DNA of 64,000 nt from Nitrospirota bacterium (GTDB lineage Bacteria > Nitrospirota > JACRHJ01): assembly GCA_016212105.1 (NCBI GenBank), contig JACRHJ010000032.1, positions 1 to 64,000 on the forward strand. The letters run 5' to 3'. Below are positions 37,912 to 46,003 of the stretch, piece by piece. The notes beneath the pieces are model-generated. The model had not been told where the DNA came from. It was given only the letters and a program-made list of their open reading frames with translations, and did not search any database. The first letter of the stretch is position 1. The number at the start of each line of letters is the position of its first letter. Position numbers and translations under genes: made by a program.

Positions 37912-39147
37912 TTGGCGGATACATTCATACAGTCGCTGTTCGCGGAGCGGATTGGCGGCAAGAAGTACGGCAAGGACACGACGATCTACAAGTTCGAGAA
38001 GATAAAGCGCGCGAAGAGGGCGGCGCTCGCGGCCAACCCCGGCGCGGAGATAATCGACCTCGGCGTGGGCGAGCCGGACGAGATGGCATTCCCCGGAGTT
38101 GTGACGACGCTCCAGGCCGAGGCCGCGAAGCCTGAGAACAGGGGCTACGCGGACAACGGGATACAGGAGTTCAGGGACGCGGCGGCGAAGTACCTTGCGA
38201 AGGTCTACGGCGTCAAGGGCATCGACCCCGAGACCGAGGTGCTGCACAGCATAGGCAGCAAGCCCGCGCTCGCGATGCTCCCGTACGCGTTCATAAACCC
38301 CGGCGACGTGACGCTGATGTGCGTGCCGGGCTACCCGGTCATCGCGACTCACACCAAGTACGCGGGCGGCGAGGTGTACAACATACCGCTCGAAGCGGAG
38401 AACGGGTTCCTGCCCAGGCTGGACAGGATACCTGCCGCCATAAGGAAGCGCGCGAAGCTTTTGTACATAAACTTCCCCGGCAACCCGACCGGCGCGATGG
38501 CGACGAAGAAGTTCTTCGCCGAGGTCGTCGAGTTCGCCAGGAGGAACAAGGTCGTCGTGGTGCAGGACGCAGCGTACGCCGCGCTTGTCTATAAGGGCAG
38601 GCCGCTGTCGTTTCTGTCCGTGCCCGGCGCGAAGGAAGTCGGCGTCGAGATACACTCGATGTCCAAGGCGTACAACATGACCGGCTGGCGGCTCGCGTTC
38701 ATCGCGGGCAATCCGCGCGTCGTCTCGGCCTTCGGCCACATAAAGGACAATTGCGACTCCGGCCAGTTCAAGGCTATACAGAAGGCGGGCGTGTATGCGC
38801 TTTCGCACCCGGAGATAACCGAGGCCATAACCGCGAAGTACAGGAGGCGCCTTGAGTCGCTTGTAAAGACGCTCAAGGGCGTGGGCTTCGACGCGAAGAT
38901 GCCCGGCGGCTCGTTCTACCTGTACGTCCGTGCGCCCAAGGCGGTCAAGGGCGGACAGACGTTCGAGAAGGCCGAGCAGTTCTCGGAGTTTCTGATAAAG
39001 GAGAAACTCATCTCGACCGTGCCCTGGGACGACGCGGGCCATTACGTACGGTTCTCCGCGACGTTCGAGGCGAATGGCGAGGCCGACGAGGCGCGCGTCC
39101 TGGAAGAGGTGAGGAAGCGGCTCGGCGGGCTGGAGCTGGTTTTTTAG
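37912..39147 (+). CDS. dapL: LL-diaminopimelate aminotransferase
   Basis: A 411-residue class I/II PLP aminotransferase that makes LL-DAP from tetrahydrodipicolinate in one step, bypassing the succinylase/acetylase route. GVGEPDEMAFPGVV, NRGYADNGIQEFRDAAAKY, NFPGNPTGAMATKKFF and the PLP lysine in SMSKAYNMTGWRLAFIAGN (about residue 250) are the family blocks. With lysA, dapF, dapA and dapB in the window and no dapC/D/E seen, the DapL route is strongly supported. Start is TTG 37912: GGGGAGG lies 8 bases upstream. Confidence 0.92.
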   Translation: MADTFIQSLFAERIGGKKYGKDTTIYKFEKIKRAKRAALAANPGAEIIDLGVGEPDEMAFPGVVTTLQAEAAKPENRGYADNGIQEFRDAAAKYLAKVYGVKGIDPETEVLHSIGSKPALAMLPYAFINPGDVTLMCVPGYPVIATHTKYAGGEVYNIPLEAENGFLPRLDRIPAAIRKRAKLLYINFPGNPTGAMATKKFFAEVVEFARRNKVVVVQDAAYAALVYKGRPLSFLSVPGAKEVGVEIHSMSKAYNMTGWRLAFIAGNPRVVSAFGHIKDNCDSGQFKAIQKAGVYALSHPEITEAITAKYRRRLESLVKTLKGVGFDAKMPGGSFYLYVRAPKAVKGGQTFEKAEQFSEFLIKEKLISTVPWDDAGHYVRFSATFEANGEADEARVLEEVRKRLGGLELVF

Positions 39148-39177
39148 ATGGCGCATGCTGTTAATTAAGAGGTGCCC

Positions 39178-39378
39178 ATGAAGGACGGTCTACGCGCTCT
39201 TATAACAAGAGAAAAAGACTGGTACATAGCAAGGTGTCCGGAGCTTTCGGTCACAACACAGGGGGCAACAATCGATGAGGCAAGGGCCAACCTCGATGAG
39301 GCGGTAGAAATTTATATAGAAAGCTTTGGTGTTTCATGCGCACAGACGGAAGAAAGCCCGGCGAACTCCGCCCGGTAA
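39178..39378 (+). CDS. HicB-like protein without HicA
   Basis: A 66-residue protein with the HicB partial-RNase-H fold: [20 protein letters not shown] then [20 protein letters not shown]. HicB proteins are antitoxins to the HicA RNase, but no HicA gene is nearby and this one has no C-terminal DNA-binding domain, so it is an orphan. ATG 39178 is chosen because AAGAGG lies 5 bases before it; GTG 39172 is an alternative. Its last 43 bases overlap the start of rph in another frame, so the two are likely cotranslated. Confidence 0.65.
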   Translation: MKDGLRALITREKDWYIARCPELSVTTQGATIDEARANLDEAVEIYIESFGVSCAQTEESPANSAR

Positions 39379-40067
39379 AGATAACGCGAAACTACATAAA
39401 GCACGCCGAGGGCGCGGTCCTCATAGAGGTCGGCGACACGAAGGTCATATGCACCGCGACCTTCGAGCCCAAGGTCCCGCCGTTCCTCAAGGGCAAGGGG
39501 GTGGGCTGGGTCACGGCAGAGTACGGGATGCTGCCGCGCTCGTCCGGCCAGAGGATACGCCGCGAGTCGGCCGCCGGGAAAATCGGCGGACGCACGCATG
39601 AGATACAGCGGCTCATAGGCCGCTCTCTCCGCGCGGTCGTGGACACGGCCTACCTTGGCGAGAACACGGTATGGATAGACTGCGACGTCATACAGGCCGA
39701 CGGCGGCACCCGCACCGCGTCCATCACCGGCGCGTTCGTCGCGCTCTGTGACGCGATAAACGATGCGCGCGCTAAAGGCCTCGTCGCCGTGAACCCGATA
39801 CGCGACTTCCTCGCCGCGGTCAGCGTCGGGATAGTCTCCGAGACCCCGGTGCTCGACCTCTGCTACGCCGAGGACAGCACCGCTGGCGTGGACATGAACA
39901 TCGTCAAGACAGGCAAGGGCGGGTTCGTCGAGGTTCAGGGAACCGCCGAGGGCGAGCCGTTCACGGTCGCCCAGATGGACGAGCTGATGGCGCTCGCGGC
40001 CTCGGGCGTAGGCAAGCTTGTCGGCGTGCAGAGGGAGATGCTCGGCGACGTCACGGCGGCGTGGTAG
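39336..40067 (+). CDS. rph: Ribonuclease PH
   Basis: A 243-residue phosphorolytic 3'-5' exoribonuclease that trims tRNA and other structured RNA ends. It opens [20 protein letters not shown], has [35 protein letters not shown] (phosphate-binding arginines) and [20 protein letters not shown], and closes with a normal tail. Full length. The start overlaps the HicB-like gene by 43 bases. A GTTAC-type hairpin begins 4 bases past the stop; rdgB follows in the common rph-rdgB order. Confidence 0.95.
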   Translation: MRTDGRKPGELRPVKITRNYIKHAEGAVLIEVGDTKVICTATFEPKVPPFLKGKGVGWVTAEYGMLPRSSGQRIRRESAAGKIGGRTHEIQRLIGRSLRAVVDTAYLGENTVWIDCDVIQADGGTRTASITGAFVALCDAINDARAKGLVAVNPIRDFLAAVSVGIVSETPVLDLCYAEDSTAGVDMNIVKTGKGGFVEVQGTAEGEPFTVAQMDELMALAASGVGKLVGVQREMLGDVTAAW

Positions 40068-40070
40068 TTC

Positions 40071-40102
40071 GTTACTTTCTTTTCAGGTGAAAAGAAAGTA
40101 AC
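40071..40102. repeat. GTTAC hairpin after rph
   Basis: Perfect 15-bp arms (GTTACTTTCTTTTCA and complement) around GG, sister of 20726-20757. Confidence 0.75.
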
Positions 40103-40144
40103 ACAAAGAAAAGCCGATAGTTTAAAACCCATGATTTTCTTTGG

Positions 40145-40174
40145 GTACCTTTCTTTTTTCCAAAAGAAAGGTAC
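40145..40174 (+). promoter_or_regulatory. Hairpin covering the rdgB ribosome-binding site
   Basis: Arms GTACCTTTCTTTT and AAAAGAAAGGTAC with loop TTCC. The AAAGG that should serve as ribosome-binding site for rdgB lies in the 3' arm, so folding would mask it. Confidence 0.5.
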
Positions 40175-40177
40175 GGT

Positions 40178-40786
40178 GTGAATATGAAGTTAGTCCTCGC
40201 CACAACCAACAAGGGCAAGCTCAAAGAGATTACCGCGCTCCTCTCCGGTCTCGGCGTGGAGGTGAAAGGTCTGTCGGACTTCCCCGGCTGCCCGGAGGTT
40301 GTCGAGGACGGCAAGACCTTCCGCGAGAACGCGCTGAAGAAGGCGCGTGAGATAGCGGCATTCACAGGCCTGCCCGCGCTCGCGGACGACTCGGGGCTTG
40401 AGGTAGATGCGCTGGACGGCGCGCCGGGGGTGTACTCCGCGCGCTTCTCTGGAAAAGACGCTGACGACGGGAAGAACAACAGGAAGCTGCTGAAGCTTCT
40501 GAAGGATACGCCGCAGGCGGGGCGCGGGTGCAGGTTCGTATGCGTCCTCGCCTTCGCGGGCCCTCCGGGTTCCGGCATCCGCGAGAAGGTGCTCCGGGGC
40601 GAGGTCAAAGGGCGCGTCGCGCACGAGCCGCGCGGACCGCACGGATTCGGCTACGACCCGCTGTTCTATTACCACCCGGCGAGGAAGACCTTCGCCGAGA
40701 TGGGGCCGGAGGCCAAGAACCGTGTCAGCCACCGGGGGCGTGCGCTGAAGAAGTTCAGGGAGTACCTTAAGGGTCAGACTTTGTAG
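40178..40786 (+). CDS. rdgB: XTP/dITP diphosphatase (non-canonical purine NTP pyrophosphatase)
   Basis: A 202-residue HAM1/RdgB enzyme that clears XTP, ITP and dITP from the nucleotide pool. LVLATTNKGKLKEI at the N-terminus, ALADDSGLEVDALDGAPGVYSARFSG (about 69-94), HGFGYDPLFY (about 163-172) and NRVSHRGRALKKF (about 184) form the active site. GTG 40178 (6 bases after AAAGG) or ATG 40184 could be the start; they differ by two residues. It follows rph, as in many genomes, after a repeat-hairpin leader. Confidence 0.94.
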   Translation: MNMKLVLATTNKGKLKEITALLSGLGVEVKGLSDFPGCPEVVEDGKTFRENALKKAREIAAFTGLPALADDSGLEVDALDGAPGVYSARFSGKDADDGKNNRKLLKLLKDTPQAGRGCRFVCVLAFAGPPGSGIREKVLRGEVKGRVAHEPRGPHGFGYDPLFYYHPARKTFAEMGPEAKNRVSHRGRALKKFREYLKGQTL

Positions 40787-41024
40787 GGTGGGCACGGCCC
40801 ACCGATTCATTGCTCGTCATTCCCGCCCCGGATTTAGGCATACCGGGGTAAACTCCGGCGGGAATCCAGGAATTAGATTTTATGTAGGGGCCGACCCGCG
40901 TGTCGGCCCTGCCTTGGCGTTATGGTTTGGTTGTAGTTGCCCCATTAATGGGGCGATTATAAAGGCGCCCGATAAATCGGGCAGCTACAACTTAATGCAG
41001 GAAGCAGCAGGAGGTATAGTAGAA
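40787..41024. repeat. Repeat cluster after rdgB
   Basis: A GGTGGGCACGGCCCACC hairpin (about 40788-40804), a long CCCGCCCCGGATTTAGGCAT repeat (about 40818-40873), a GCCGAC hairpin (about 40886-40912) and a CCCGATAAATCGGGC hairpin (about 40967-40983). Confidence 0.65.
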
Positions 41025-41312
41025 ATGCCGATGTACGAGTACAGGTGTGGCGGTTGCAACGAGACGTTTACTGTAATGCAGAAGATGGGCGCGGGCGCGG
41101 AAGGACTGTCCTGTCCGGCGTGCCGTTCGACCGAGCTTAGCAAGCTTATATCCAGCACGTTTTCTCCTGAGTCCGAGAAGGCGATGCCGACGGACCTCGA
41201 GATGTCCAAGGCGATGCACGACATCCAGAAGGCGTCGGCGGGCTCGCCGTGCGCGTCCGGCATGTGCGGCGGGGGCGGGGGCAACACGTGCAGCATAAAG
41301 GAGTTCGGTTGA
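41025..41312 (+). CDS. FmdB-family zinc-ribbon protein
   Basis: A 95-residue regulatory-type protein. The N-terminal zinc ribbon is MPMYEYRCGGCNETFTV followed by LSCPACRSTELSKLISSTFS, the CxxC...CxxC form of the FmdB family. The tail is Cys/Gly-rich (PCASGMCGGGGGNTC) and may hold an extra metal. The role is unknown in most bacteria. ATG 41025 has GCAGGAGG 10 bases upstream; the in-frame sequence further up is repeat translation. engB starts 25 bases after the stop. Confidence 0.88.
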   Translation: MPMYEYRCGGCNETFTVMQKMGAGAEGLSCPACRSTELSKLISSTFSPESEKAMPTDLEMSKAMHDIQKASAGSPCASGMCGGGGGNTCSIKEFG

Positions 41313-41337
41313 TGCACGTAGGCGGCGGGGCGGCGTC

Positions 41338-41919
41338 GTGAAGGTAACGCGGGCGGTGTTCGTAAAGGGCGCGGTGGACGAGCGCGGCTGGCTCCGGGAC
41401 GGGATGGCGCAGGTCGCGTTCGTGGGCCGCTCGAACGTCGGGAAGTCCTCGCTTATAAACAGCCTGGTGGGAAGAAAAGGGCTGGTCAAGACCTCGTCTA
41501 CACCGGGCAAGACGCGCGAGGTGAACTTCTTCCGCATCAACGGCGCGTTCTACTTCGTCGACCTGCCGGGCTACGGATATGCGAGGACGCCGGGCAAGGT
41601 GCAGGCGGGCTGGGGCCCGATGATAGAGGGCTACCTGAAGGACAGCCCGGACCTCAGGCTGGTCATCTTTCTGGTGGACATCCGGCATGAGCCGGGCGAC
41701 AACGACATGGTCATGCGCGAATGGCTCGCGCGCTACGGCCTGCCGACGGTATGCGTGGCGACGAAGGCGGACAAGATTACCCGGGGCAACCGCATGAAGC
41801 ATGTCAAAATACTCGCGGACAAGCTGCAGGTCCCAATGGAGGGCATAGTGGAGTATTCGGCCCAGACCGGCGAGGGCAAGGGTATATTGTGGGACGCCAT
41901 CCTTGACGCGGTGGCATAA
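41338..41919 (+). CDS. engB: Ribosome-biogenesis GTPase EngB (YsxC/YihA)
   Basis: A 193-residue TRAFAC GTPase needed for large-subunit assembly. G1 is FVGRSNVGKSSLINSL (about residue 28), G3 FVDLPGYGYA, G4 ATKADK, and the switch-I region KTSSTPGKTREVNFF is complete. Start is GTG 41338. Likely in one transcript with the FmdB-like gene just upstream; repeats follow. Confidence 0.93.
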   Translation: MKVTRAVFVKGAVDERGWLRDGMAQVAFVGRSNVGKSSLINSLVGRKGLVKTSSTPGKTREVNFFRINGAFYFVDLPGYGYARTPGKVQAGWGPMIEGYLKDSPDLRLVIFLVDIRHEPGDNDMVMREWLARYGLPTVCVATKADKITRGNRMKHVKILADKLQVPMEGIVEYSAQTGEGKGILWDAILDAVA

Positions 41920-42112
41920 TAATCCGACCGTTATATAGAGCAAAGTCACTGGGCCCCGTGTCAAGCACGGGGTGACACCTAACTACACGTCATTCCCGCC
42001 CCGGCTTTAGGCATACCGGGGTGAACTCCAGCGGGAATCCAGCGACTTTTTCTTGCATAGTCTGCTTGACCTGCTTATTATGTTCTGTATTAAAAGTAAC
42101 GGAGGTATCGAG
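41920..42112. repeat. Repeat cluster before the cyclophilin gene
   Basis: A CCCGTGTCAAGCACGGG repeat (about 41953-41973) and a long CCCGCCCCGGCTTTAGGCAT repeat (about 41996-42045). Confidence 0.6.
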
Positions 42113-42631
42113 ATGAAGGTTTTATTGAGGGTATTGATGGCGGCGATGGTTGTCGCGCTGGCGTTCACGAGCGTTTCCGCAAAGGAGAAGAAAAAAGTGA
42201 TAGTCATAAAGACGGAGAAGGGCAACATAGAGATTGAGCTGAACCACAAGGACGCGCCCAAGCATGCCGAGAACTTCGAGAAGCTGACGAAGGACGGCTT
42301 CTACAACGGGCTTACATTCCACAGGGTCGAGCCTAACTTCGTCGTCCAGGGCGGAGACCCGTCGGGCAACGGCACGGGCGGCCCCGGCTACACCATACCG
42401 GCCGAGATCAAGGCGAAGCACGTGGACGGCGCGGTCGCCGCCGCGCGGCTGGGCGACGCGGCCAACCCCAAGAAGGCCTCGTCCGGCAGCCAGTTCTACA
42501 TCTGCCTCGGCCCGCAGAGCTTCCTGGACGGCAACTACACCGTCTTCGGCCAGGTGGTCAAGGGCATGGACGTTGCGCGTAAGATCCAGAGGGGCGACAA
42601 GATGATCTCCGTCACCATCGAGGAAAAGTAA
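42113..42631 (+). CDS. Periplasmic cyclophilin-type peptidyl-prolyl isomerase
   Basis: A 172-residue protein with a signal peptide (MKVLLRVLMAAMVVALAFTS, then VSA-KEKK) and a cyclophilin domain: GNIEIELNHKDAPKHAENFE, FYNGLTFHRVEPNFVVQGGDP (catalytic Arg and Gln region) and SSGSQFYICLGPQ. It speeds folding of exported proteins around prolines. ATG 42113 is chosen for its CGGAGG ribosome-binding site and signal peptide. bamD starts 2 bases after its stop, which suggests an envelope-biogenesis pair. Confidence 0.92.
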   Translation: MKVLLRVLMAAMVVALAFTSVSAKEKKKVIVIKTEKGNIEIELNHKDAPKHAENFEKLTKDGFYNGLTFHRVEPNFVVQGGDPSGNGTGGPGYTIPAEIKAKHVDGAVAAARLGDAANPKKASSGSQFYICLGPQSFLDGNYTVFGQVVKGMDVARKIQRGDKMISVTIEEK

Positions 42632-42633
42632 CG

Positions 42634-43425
42634 ATGAAAACCATGCGAGTTGCGGCGGCCTTCGCGGCCGTCATGCTGATGGTCTCCATCCAGGGCTGCT
42701 CGGTATTCAACTGGGGGAGCGCGCCCAAGGAGACCGAGTCCGCGCCGGCTGCAAAGACGGACGACGTCTTCCGCGAGGGCGAGGCGCTGCTCGAGTCCGG
42801 CAAGTACGACGAGGCCAGGAAGGCCTACTCGAAGGTGCGCGAGACCGACCCGGAGAAGACATACGAGCCGCTGGTCATGGTCAGGCTCGGCGACTCGTAC
42901 TACGAGGAGGGCCGCTACGCCGAGGCCGAGGTCGAGTACAGGCGGTTCCTCGACCTCCACCCGCGCAACAAGGCGGCCCCGTACACCAAGTACCAGCTCG
43001 GCATGTGCGGCTTCAAGCAGATGGGCACGCCCGACCGCGACCCGGGCTTCGCCCTGTCCGCGATGAAGGAGTTCCAGGAGCTGCTCGACCTGTACCCCGG
43101 CAGCCCGTACGAGGAGGAGGCGAAGGAGAAGCTCCGTGTCGCAAAGGGCAAGGTGGCCGACAACGAGTTCAACGTAGGCATGTACTACTACAAGCGCGGC
43201 TCGTACCCGGCCGCGATAAAGAGGTTCAAGGGCATGATAGAGAAGTACCCCGGCAGCAAGAACGAGCCGGAGGCGCTGTACTGCATGGCGGACAGCTACA
43301 TCTCGCTTGGCGAGTTCGGGTACGCGAAGGATACGCTTACCATGCTCTTTACCGAGCACCCGAACCACGAGATGGCGGCAAAGGCCAAGGACAAGCTCTC
43401 GCCGGAGATACCGGAAGACAAGTAG
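42634..43425 (+). CDS. bamD: Outer-membrane assembly lipoprotein BamD
   Basis: A 263-residue lipoprotein. The signal peptide ends in a lipobox (VSIQGCS, Cys22). After a flexible linker come TPR-like repeats: FREGEALLESGKYDEARKAY, VRLGDSYYEEGRYAEAEVEY, a FLDLHPRNKAAPYTKYQLGM block and NVGMYYYKRGSYPAAIKRFK. Spacing and length match BamD, the essential TPR lipoprotein that works with BamA to insert beta-barrels. A generic TPR lipoprotein (YbgF-like) is the alternative. Translated right after the cyclophilin gene. Confidence 0.87.
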   Translation: MKTMRVAAAFAAVMLMVSIQGCSVFNWGSAPKETESAPAAKTDDVFREGEALLESGKYDEARKAYSKVRETDPEKTYEPLVMVRLGDSYYEEGRYAEAEVEYRRFLDLHPRNKAAPYTKYQLGMCGFKQMGTPDRDPGFALSAMKEFQELLDLYPGSPYEEEAKEKLRVAKGKVADNEFNVGMYYYKRGSYPAAIKRFKGMIEKYPGSKNEPEALYCMADSYISLGEFGYAKDTLTMLFTEHPNHEMAAKAKDKLSPEIPEDK

Positions 43426-43568
43426 GGTGGTTCGCTTCTGTACGTCATTCCCGCGAAGGCGGGAATCCAGGAATTAGATTTTATGTAGGGGCCGACCCGC
43501 GTGTCGGCCCTTGCTTTATCTGTCGCCCCGTGCTTGACACGGGGTCCAGGAAGTTAAGGGAGTTGATA
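43426..43568. repeat. Repeat cluster
   Basis: A TCCCGCGAAGGCGGGA hairpin (about 43448-43466), a GCCGAC hairpin (about 43487-43512) and a CCCCGTGCTTGACACGGGG repeat (about 43525-43545). Confidence 0.65.
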
Positions 43569-43961
43569 ATGGGGAAAAGGGCTATATCATGCATTTTGTT
43601 TCTTGTCCTTTCTCTTTCATGTGCATATGCAAGTGATATAAAGAGGACAGGAACATTTTCAGATCTGGAATATAACGAAGAAGGTGGGGACCTTCTCGGT
43701 AGTGAGATAAGAATTGTGGTGGGGAAAGATGGCTATGAAGGTACTTTCCAAATTTCGGAGGGGGAGCCGGATAGCTTAGTTTTATTAAGCCCTGTCGTTA
43801 TAGATGATGGCAATAACGTTTCATTTAAAATAAAATCAGGATATTATGCAGGTAAGTTTACGGGTAGAATTGCCAAGGATATATTGACAGGCACATTGAC
43901 ACTCGTGGATGGTACTAAAATCAAGTTCCATTTAAAACGTGGCAGGAGCTACTGGGAATAA
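43569..43961 (+). CDS. Exported protein of unknown function
   Basis: A 130-residue protein with a clear signal peptide (MGKRAISCILFLVLSLSCAY, then A-S). The mature part (TGTFSDLEYNEEGGDLLGSE, GYEGTFQISEGEPDSLVLLS and the tail LTGTLTLVDGTKIKFHLKRG) is beta-rich with repeated G-T/F patterns, like small lipocalin- or immunoglobulin-like folds. No assignment is possible. GGGAG precedes ATG 43569. It is AT-richer than its neighbours and stands between bamD and the siroheme gene. Confidence 0.65.
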   Translation: MGKRAISCILFLVLSLSCAYASDIKRTGTFSDLEYNEEGGDLLGSEIRIVVGKDGYEGTFQISEGEPDSLVLLSPVVIDDGNNVSFKIKSGYYAGKFTGRIAKDILTGTLTLVDGTKIKFHLKRGRSYWE

Positions 43962-43984
43962 CAAGCAGTATATGGATCTCAAAT

Positions 43985-44644
43985 ATGCCTGACACCAGAA
44001 AATTCTACCCCATATTCCTCGACATAACCGGCCGCCGCGCGGTAGTCGCCGGCGGCGGCCCGGTCGCCGCCCGGAAGGCCGGCTCGCTTGCCGACGCCGG
44101 CGCGGACGTGACCGTCATCAGCCCCGCGCTCTGCCCGCAGATGTCCGCGCTCGTGTCCGATGGCCGCGCGCGCCACGTCGCGCGCGTGTACCGGAAGGGC
44201 GACCTTGCCGACGCGTCGGTCGTGGTCGCGGCGACGGACGACCCGGCCGTGAACGAGGCGGTCTGCGCGGACGCGAAGGATGCGGGCGCGCTGGTAAACT
44301 GCGTCCGCCCCCCGGACGTGGGCGACTTCGTCGTCCCGTCCACGATACGCCGGGGCGGCCTGACGGTCGCTGTCTCAACCTCCGGCGGCTGCCCGGCGCT
44401 GACGAAGAAGCTCAGGCGCGACATCGAGGCCTTCCTCGGAGACGAGTACGGCGCGTACCTGGAGTTCCTCGAAGAGGCGCGGGGTATCATAAAGGAGTCC
44501 GTGCCTGACGAGGCAGTCAGGCAGGCGATACTCACGAGGCTGGTCGAGTCGGACCTTTCGGTCTCCTTCCGTACCGATGGCACGGACGCCGCGCATAATA
44601 AGGGCCGGGACATGCTCGCTACGCTGATTGCCGGCGGGGCATGA
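43985..44644 (+). CDS. Precorrin-2 dehydrogenase / sirohydrochlorin ferrochelatase
   Basis: A 219-residue protein matching the N-terminal domain of siroheme synthase CysG (Met8p-like) without the methyltransferase half. It opens KFYPIFLDITGRRAVVAGGG and continues PVAARKAG, an NAD-binding fold; VVVAATDDPAVNEAV and FVVPSTIRRGGLTVAVSTSG are typical, with the family's catalytic Asp in ATDDP. It makes sirohydrochlorin and inserts iron to give sirohaem, needed by sulfite and nitrite reductases; it may also feed alternative haem synthesis. It starts 23 bases after the exported-protein gene. Confidence 0.9.
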   Translation: MPDTRKFYPIFLDITGRRAVVAGGGPVAARKAGSLADAGADVTVISPALCPQMSALVSDGRARHVARVYRKGDLADASVVVAATDDPAVNEAVCADAKDAGALVNCVRPPDVGDFVVPSTIRRGGLTVAVSTSGGCPALTKKLRRDIEAFLGDEYGAYLEFLEEARGIIKESVPDEAVRQAILTRLVESDLSVSFRTDGTDAAHNKGRDMLATLIAGGA

Positions 44645-44670
44645 CCGGCTTCCCCTTGTGTCTTTTATTT

Positions 44671-44774
44671 GCACACCCTCCGCGCCCAGTGTGTCAAGAT
44701 TGCAACACACCCACCAAGTTTTAGTGGCGCACATGCCCGGCTGGCCCCATATATTGTATAAGCACACCCTCCGC
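44671..44774. promoter_or_regulatory. Direct repeats upstream of the lpxC sigma-54 promoter
   Basis: GCACACCCTCCGC occurs exactly at 44671-44683 and again at 44762-44774, 91 bases apart, upstream of a sigma-54 promoter. Candidate enhancer-binding-protein sites (inference). Confidence 0.4.
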
Positions 44775-44780
44775 AGACTT

Positions 44781-44796
44781 TGGCACCCTTATTGCA
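44781..44796 (+). promoter_or_regulatory. Sigma-54 promoter of lpxC
   Basis: TGGCAC, 5 bases, TTGCA: the full -24/-12 consensus with correct spacing, about 90 bases before the lpxC start. Confidence 0.75.
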
Positions 44797-44887
44797 TATA
44801 AATTTTTCAAATCAGTCCGGCATCCAGGGGGCCGGGTTGTGTAGCAGAGATAGTAATGGGTGGTTGCAGGACTACGAGGGGATTGAC

Positions 44888-45793
44888 GTGTTGTACCAGA
44901 AGACATTAAGCAAGAGCGTTAAGCTGGAGGGGATAGGCCTTCACTCGGGCCAGATGGTCAGGGTTGAGCTTCACCCCGCGCCCGCGGACAGCGGCGTGTA
45001 TTTCGTCGTGGATGGCCATGTAATCAAGGCCGCCTGCGCCAGCGTTTTCGACACCACATACGCCACCAGCCTGATGGGCAACGGACGCGTGGTGCGCACC
45101 GTGGAACACCTGCTCGCGGCGCTCGCCGGGCTCGGCGTGGACAACGTCCGCATCGAGGTCAGCGGCTCCGAGGTGCCCATCCTCGACGGCAGCGCCTGGC
45201 CATTCGTCAAGGCCATGAAGGACGCCGGCCTCAATTTGCAGCGCTCCCCCAGGAAATACCTGAAGATACTCAAGCCGGTCACGGTGCTGGAGGGCGATAA
45301 GTCGGCTTCGCTCCTCCCGTCCCCGGAGCCGAGGATTACATACCGCATAGACTTCGCGCACCCGCTCCTGTCGGACCAGCACTTCTCGCTCGGCCTCGAG
45401 CAGGAGTCTTTCGAGCACGAGCTTTGCCAGGCGCGTACGTTCGGCTTCCTCAGGGACGTCGAGATGCTCCAGAAGGCGGGCCTTGCCCAGGGCGGCTCGC
45501 TCGACAACGCTGTCGTGATGGACGACGAGAGGATACTGAACGAGGAGGGGCTTCGCTACCCGGACGAGTTCGTCCGCCACAAGATGATGGACGCGGTAGG
45601 CGACCTCTCTCTCCTCGGGTTGCCGTTCATCGGCCACCTGGTCGCGGACAAGTCCGGACACAAGCTCAACCACCGCCTTGTGCGGGAGGTGCTCTCCAGG
45701 CCGGACTCGTGGATACTGGTCGAAGGGGGCATTGCCGTCGGGGACGCGGCTCTCGGGCTCGGTATGGCTACCGTGGGCGCCGCTGGCGAGTAA
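44888..45793 (+). CDS. lpxC: UDP-3-O-acyl-N-acetylglucosamine deacetylase
   Basis: A 301-residue zinc deacetylase, the committed step of lipid A synthesis, so the organism makes LPS or a lipid-A-like molecule. LEGIGLHSGQMVRVELHPAP opens it; zinc ligands are in TVEHLLAALAGLGVDN (His) and VRHKMMDAVGDLSLLG (His and Asp); EVPILDGSAWPFV and HKLNHRLVREVL are present. GTG 44888 is preferred: GAGGGG lies 6 bases before it, and the 36 residues upstream are not LpxC-like. A sigma-54 promoter upstream is unusual for this housekeeping gene. Confidence 0.94.
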   Translation: MLYQKTLSKSVKLEGIGLHSGQMVRVELHPAPADSGVYFVVDGHVIKAACASVFDTTYATSLMGNGRVVRTVEHLLAALAGLGVDNVRIEVSGSEVPILDGSAWPFVKAMKDAGLNLQRSPRKYLKILKPVTVLEGDKSASLLPSPEPRITYRIDFAHPLLSDQHFSLGLEQESFEHELCQARTFGFLRDVEMLQKAGLAQGGSLDNAVVMDDERILNEEGLRYPDEFVRHKMMDAVGDLSLLGLPFIGHLVADKSGHKLNHRLVREVLSRPDSWILVEGGIAVGDAALGLGMATVGAAGE

Positions 45794-46003
45794 AAGCTTG
45801 AACCGTCATCCCCGCCCCGGCTTTTTGCATTCCGGGGTAGACTCCAGCGGGAATCCAGAAACTTCCTGGACCCCGTGTCAAGCACGGGGCGACAACCATA
45901 TACTCAACAATTAAAAGTTCTTGGGCCGCCTTCTTTCAAGAAGGCGGGACGTTGATTTCCGATTAAGGAGGGGCCAGGAGCCGGCAGTTCAGGTTCCTGG
46001 CCT
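45794..46003. repeat. Repeat cluster between lpxC and the TPR gene
   Basis: A long CCCGCCCCGGCTTTTTGCAT repeat (about 45808-45860), a CCCCGTGTCAAGCACGGGG repeat (about 45868-45892) and GGGAC copy 12. Confidence 0.65.
45913..45952 (+). repeat. GGGAC hairpin, copy 12 (3' of the TPR gene)
   Basis: Stem CCGCCTTCTT / AAGAAGGCGG with loop TC. The GGGAC end faces the minus-strand stop at 46004, about 52 bases away. Confidence 0.8.

Noticed and set aside
40788-41024. N-terminal extension of the FmdB-like protein
   Set aside because: The extra 79 residues translate dispersed repeats; a ribosome-binding site supports ATG 41025.
43005-43568. Large plus-strand frame running through bamD into the exported-protein gene
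   Set aside because: The first part is bamD read in another frame; the signal peptide and GGGAG site place the real start at 43569.
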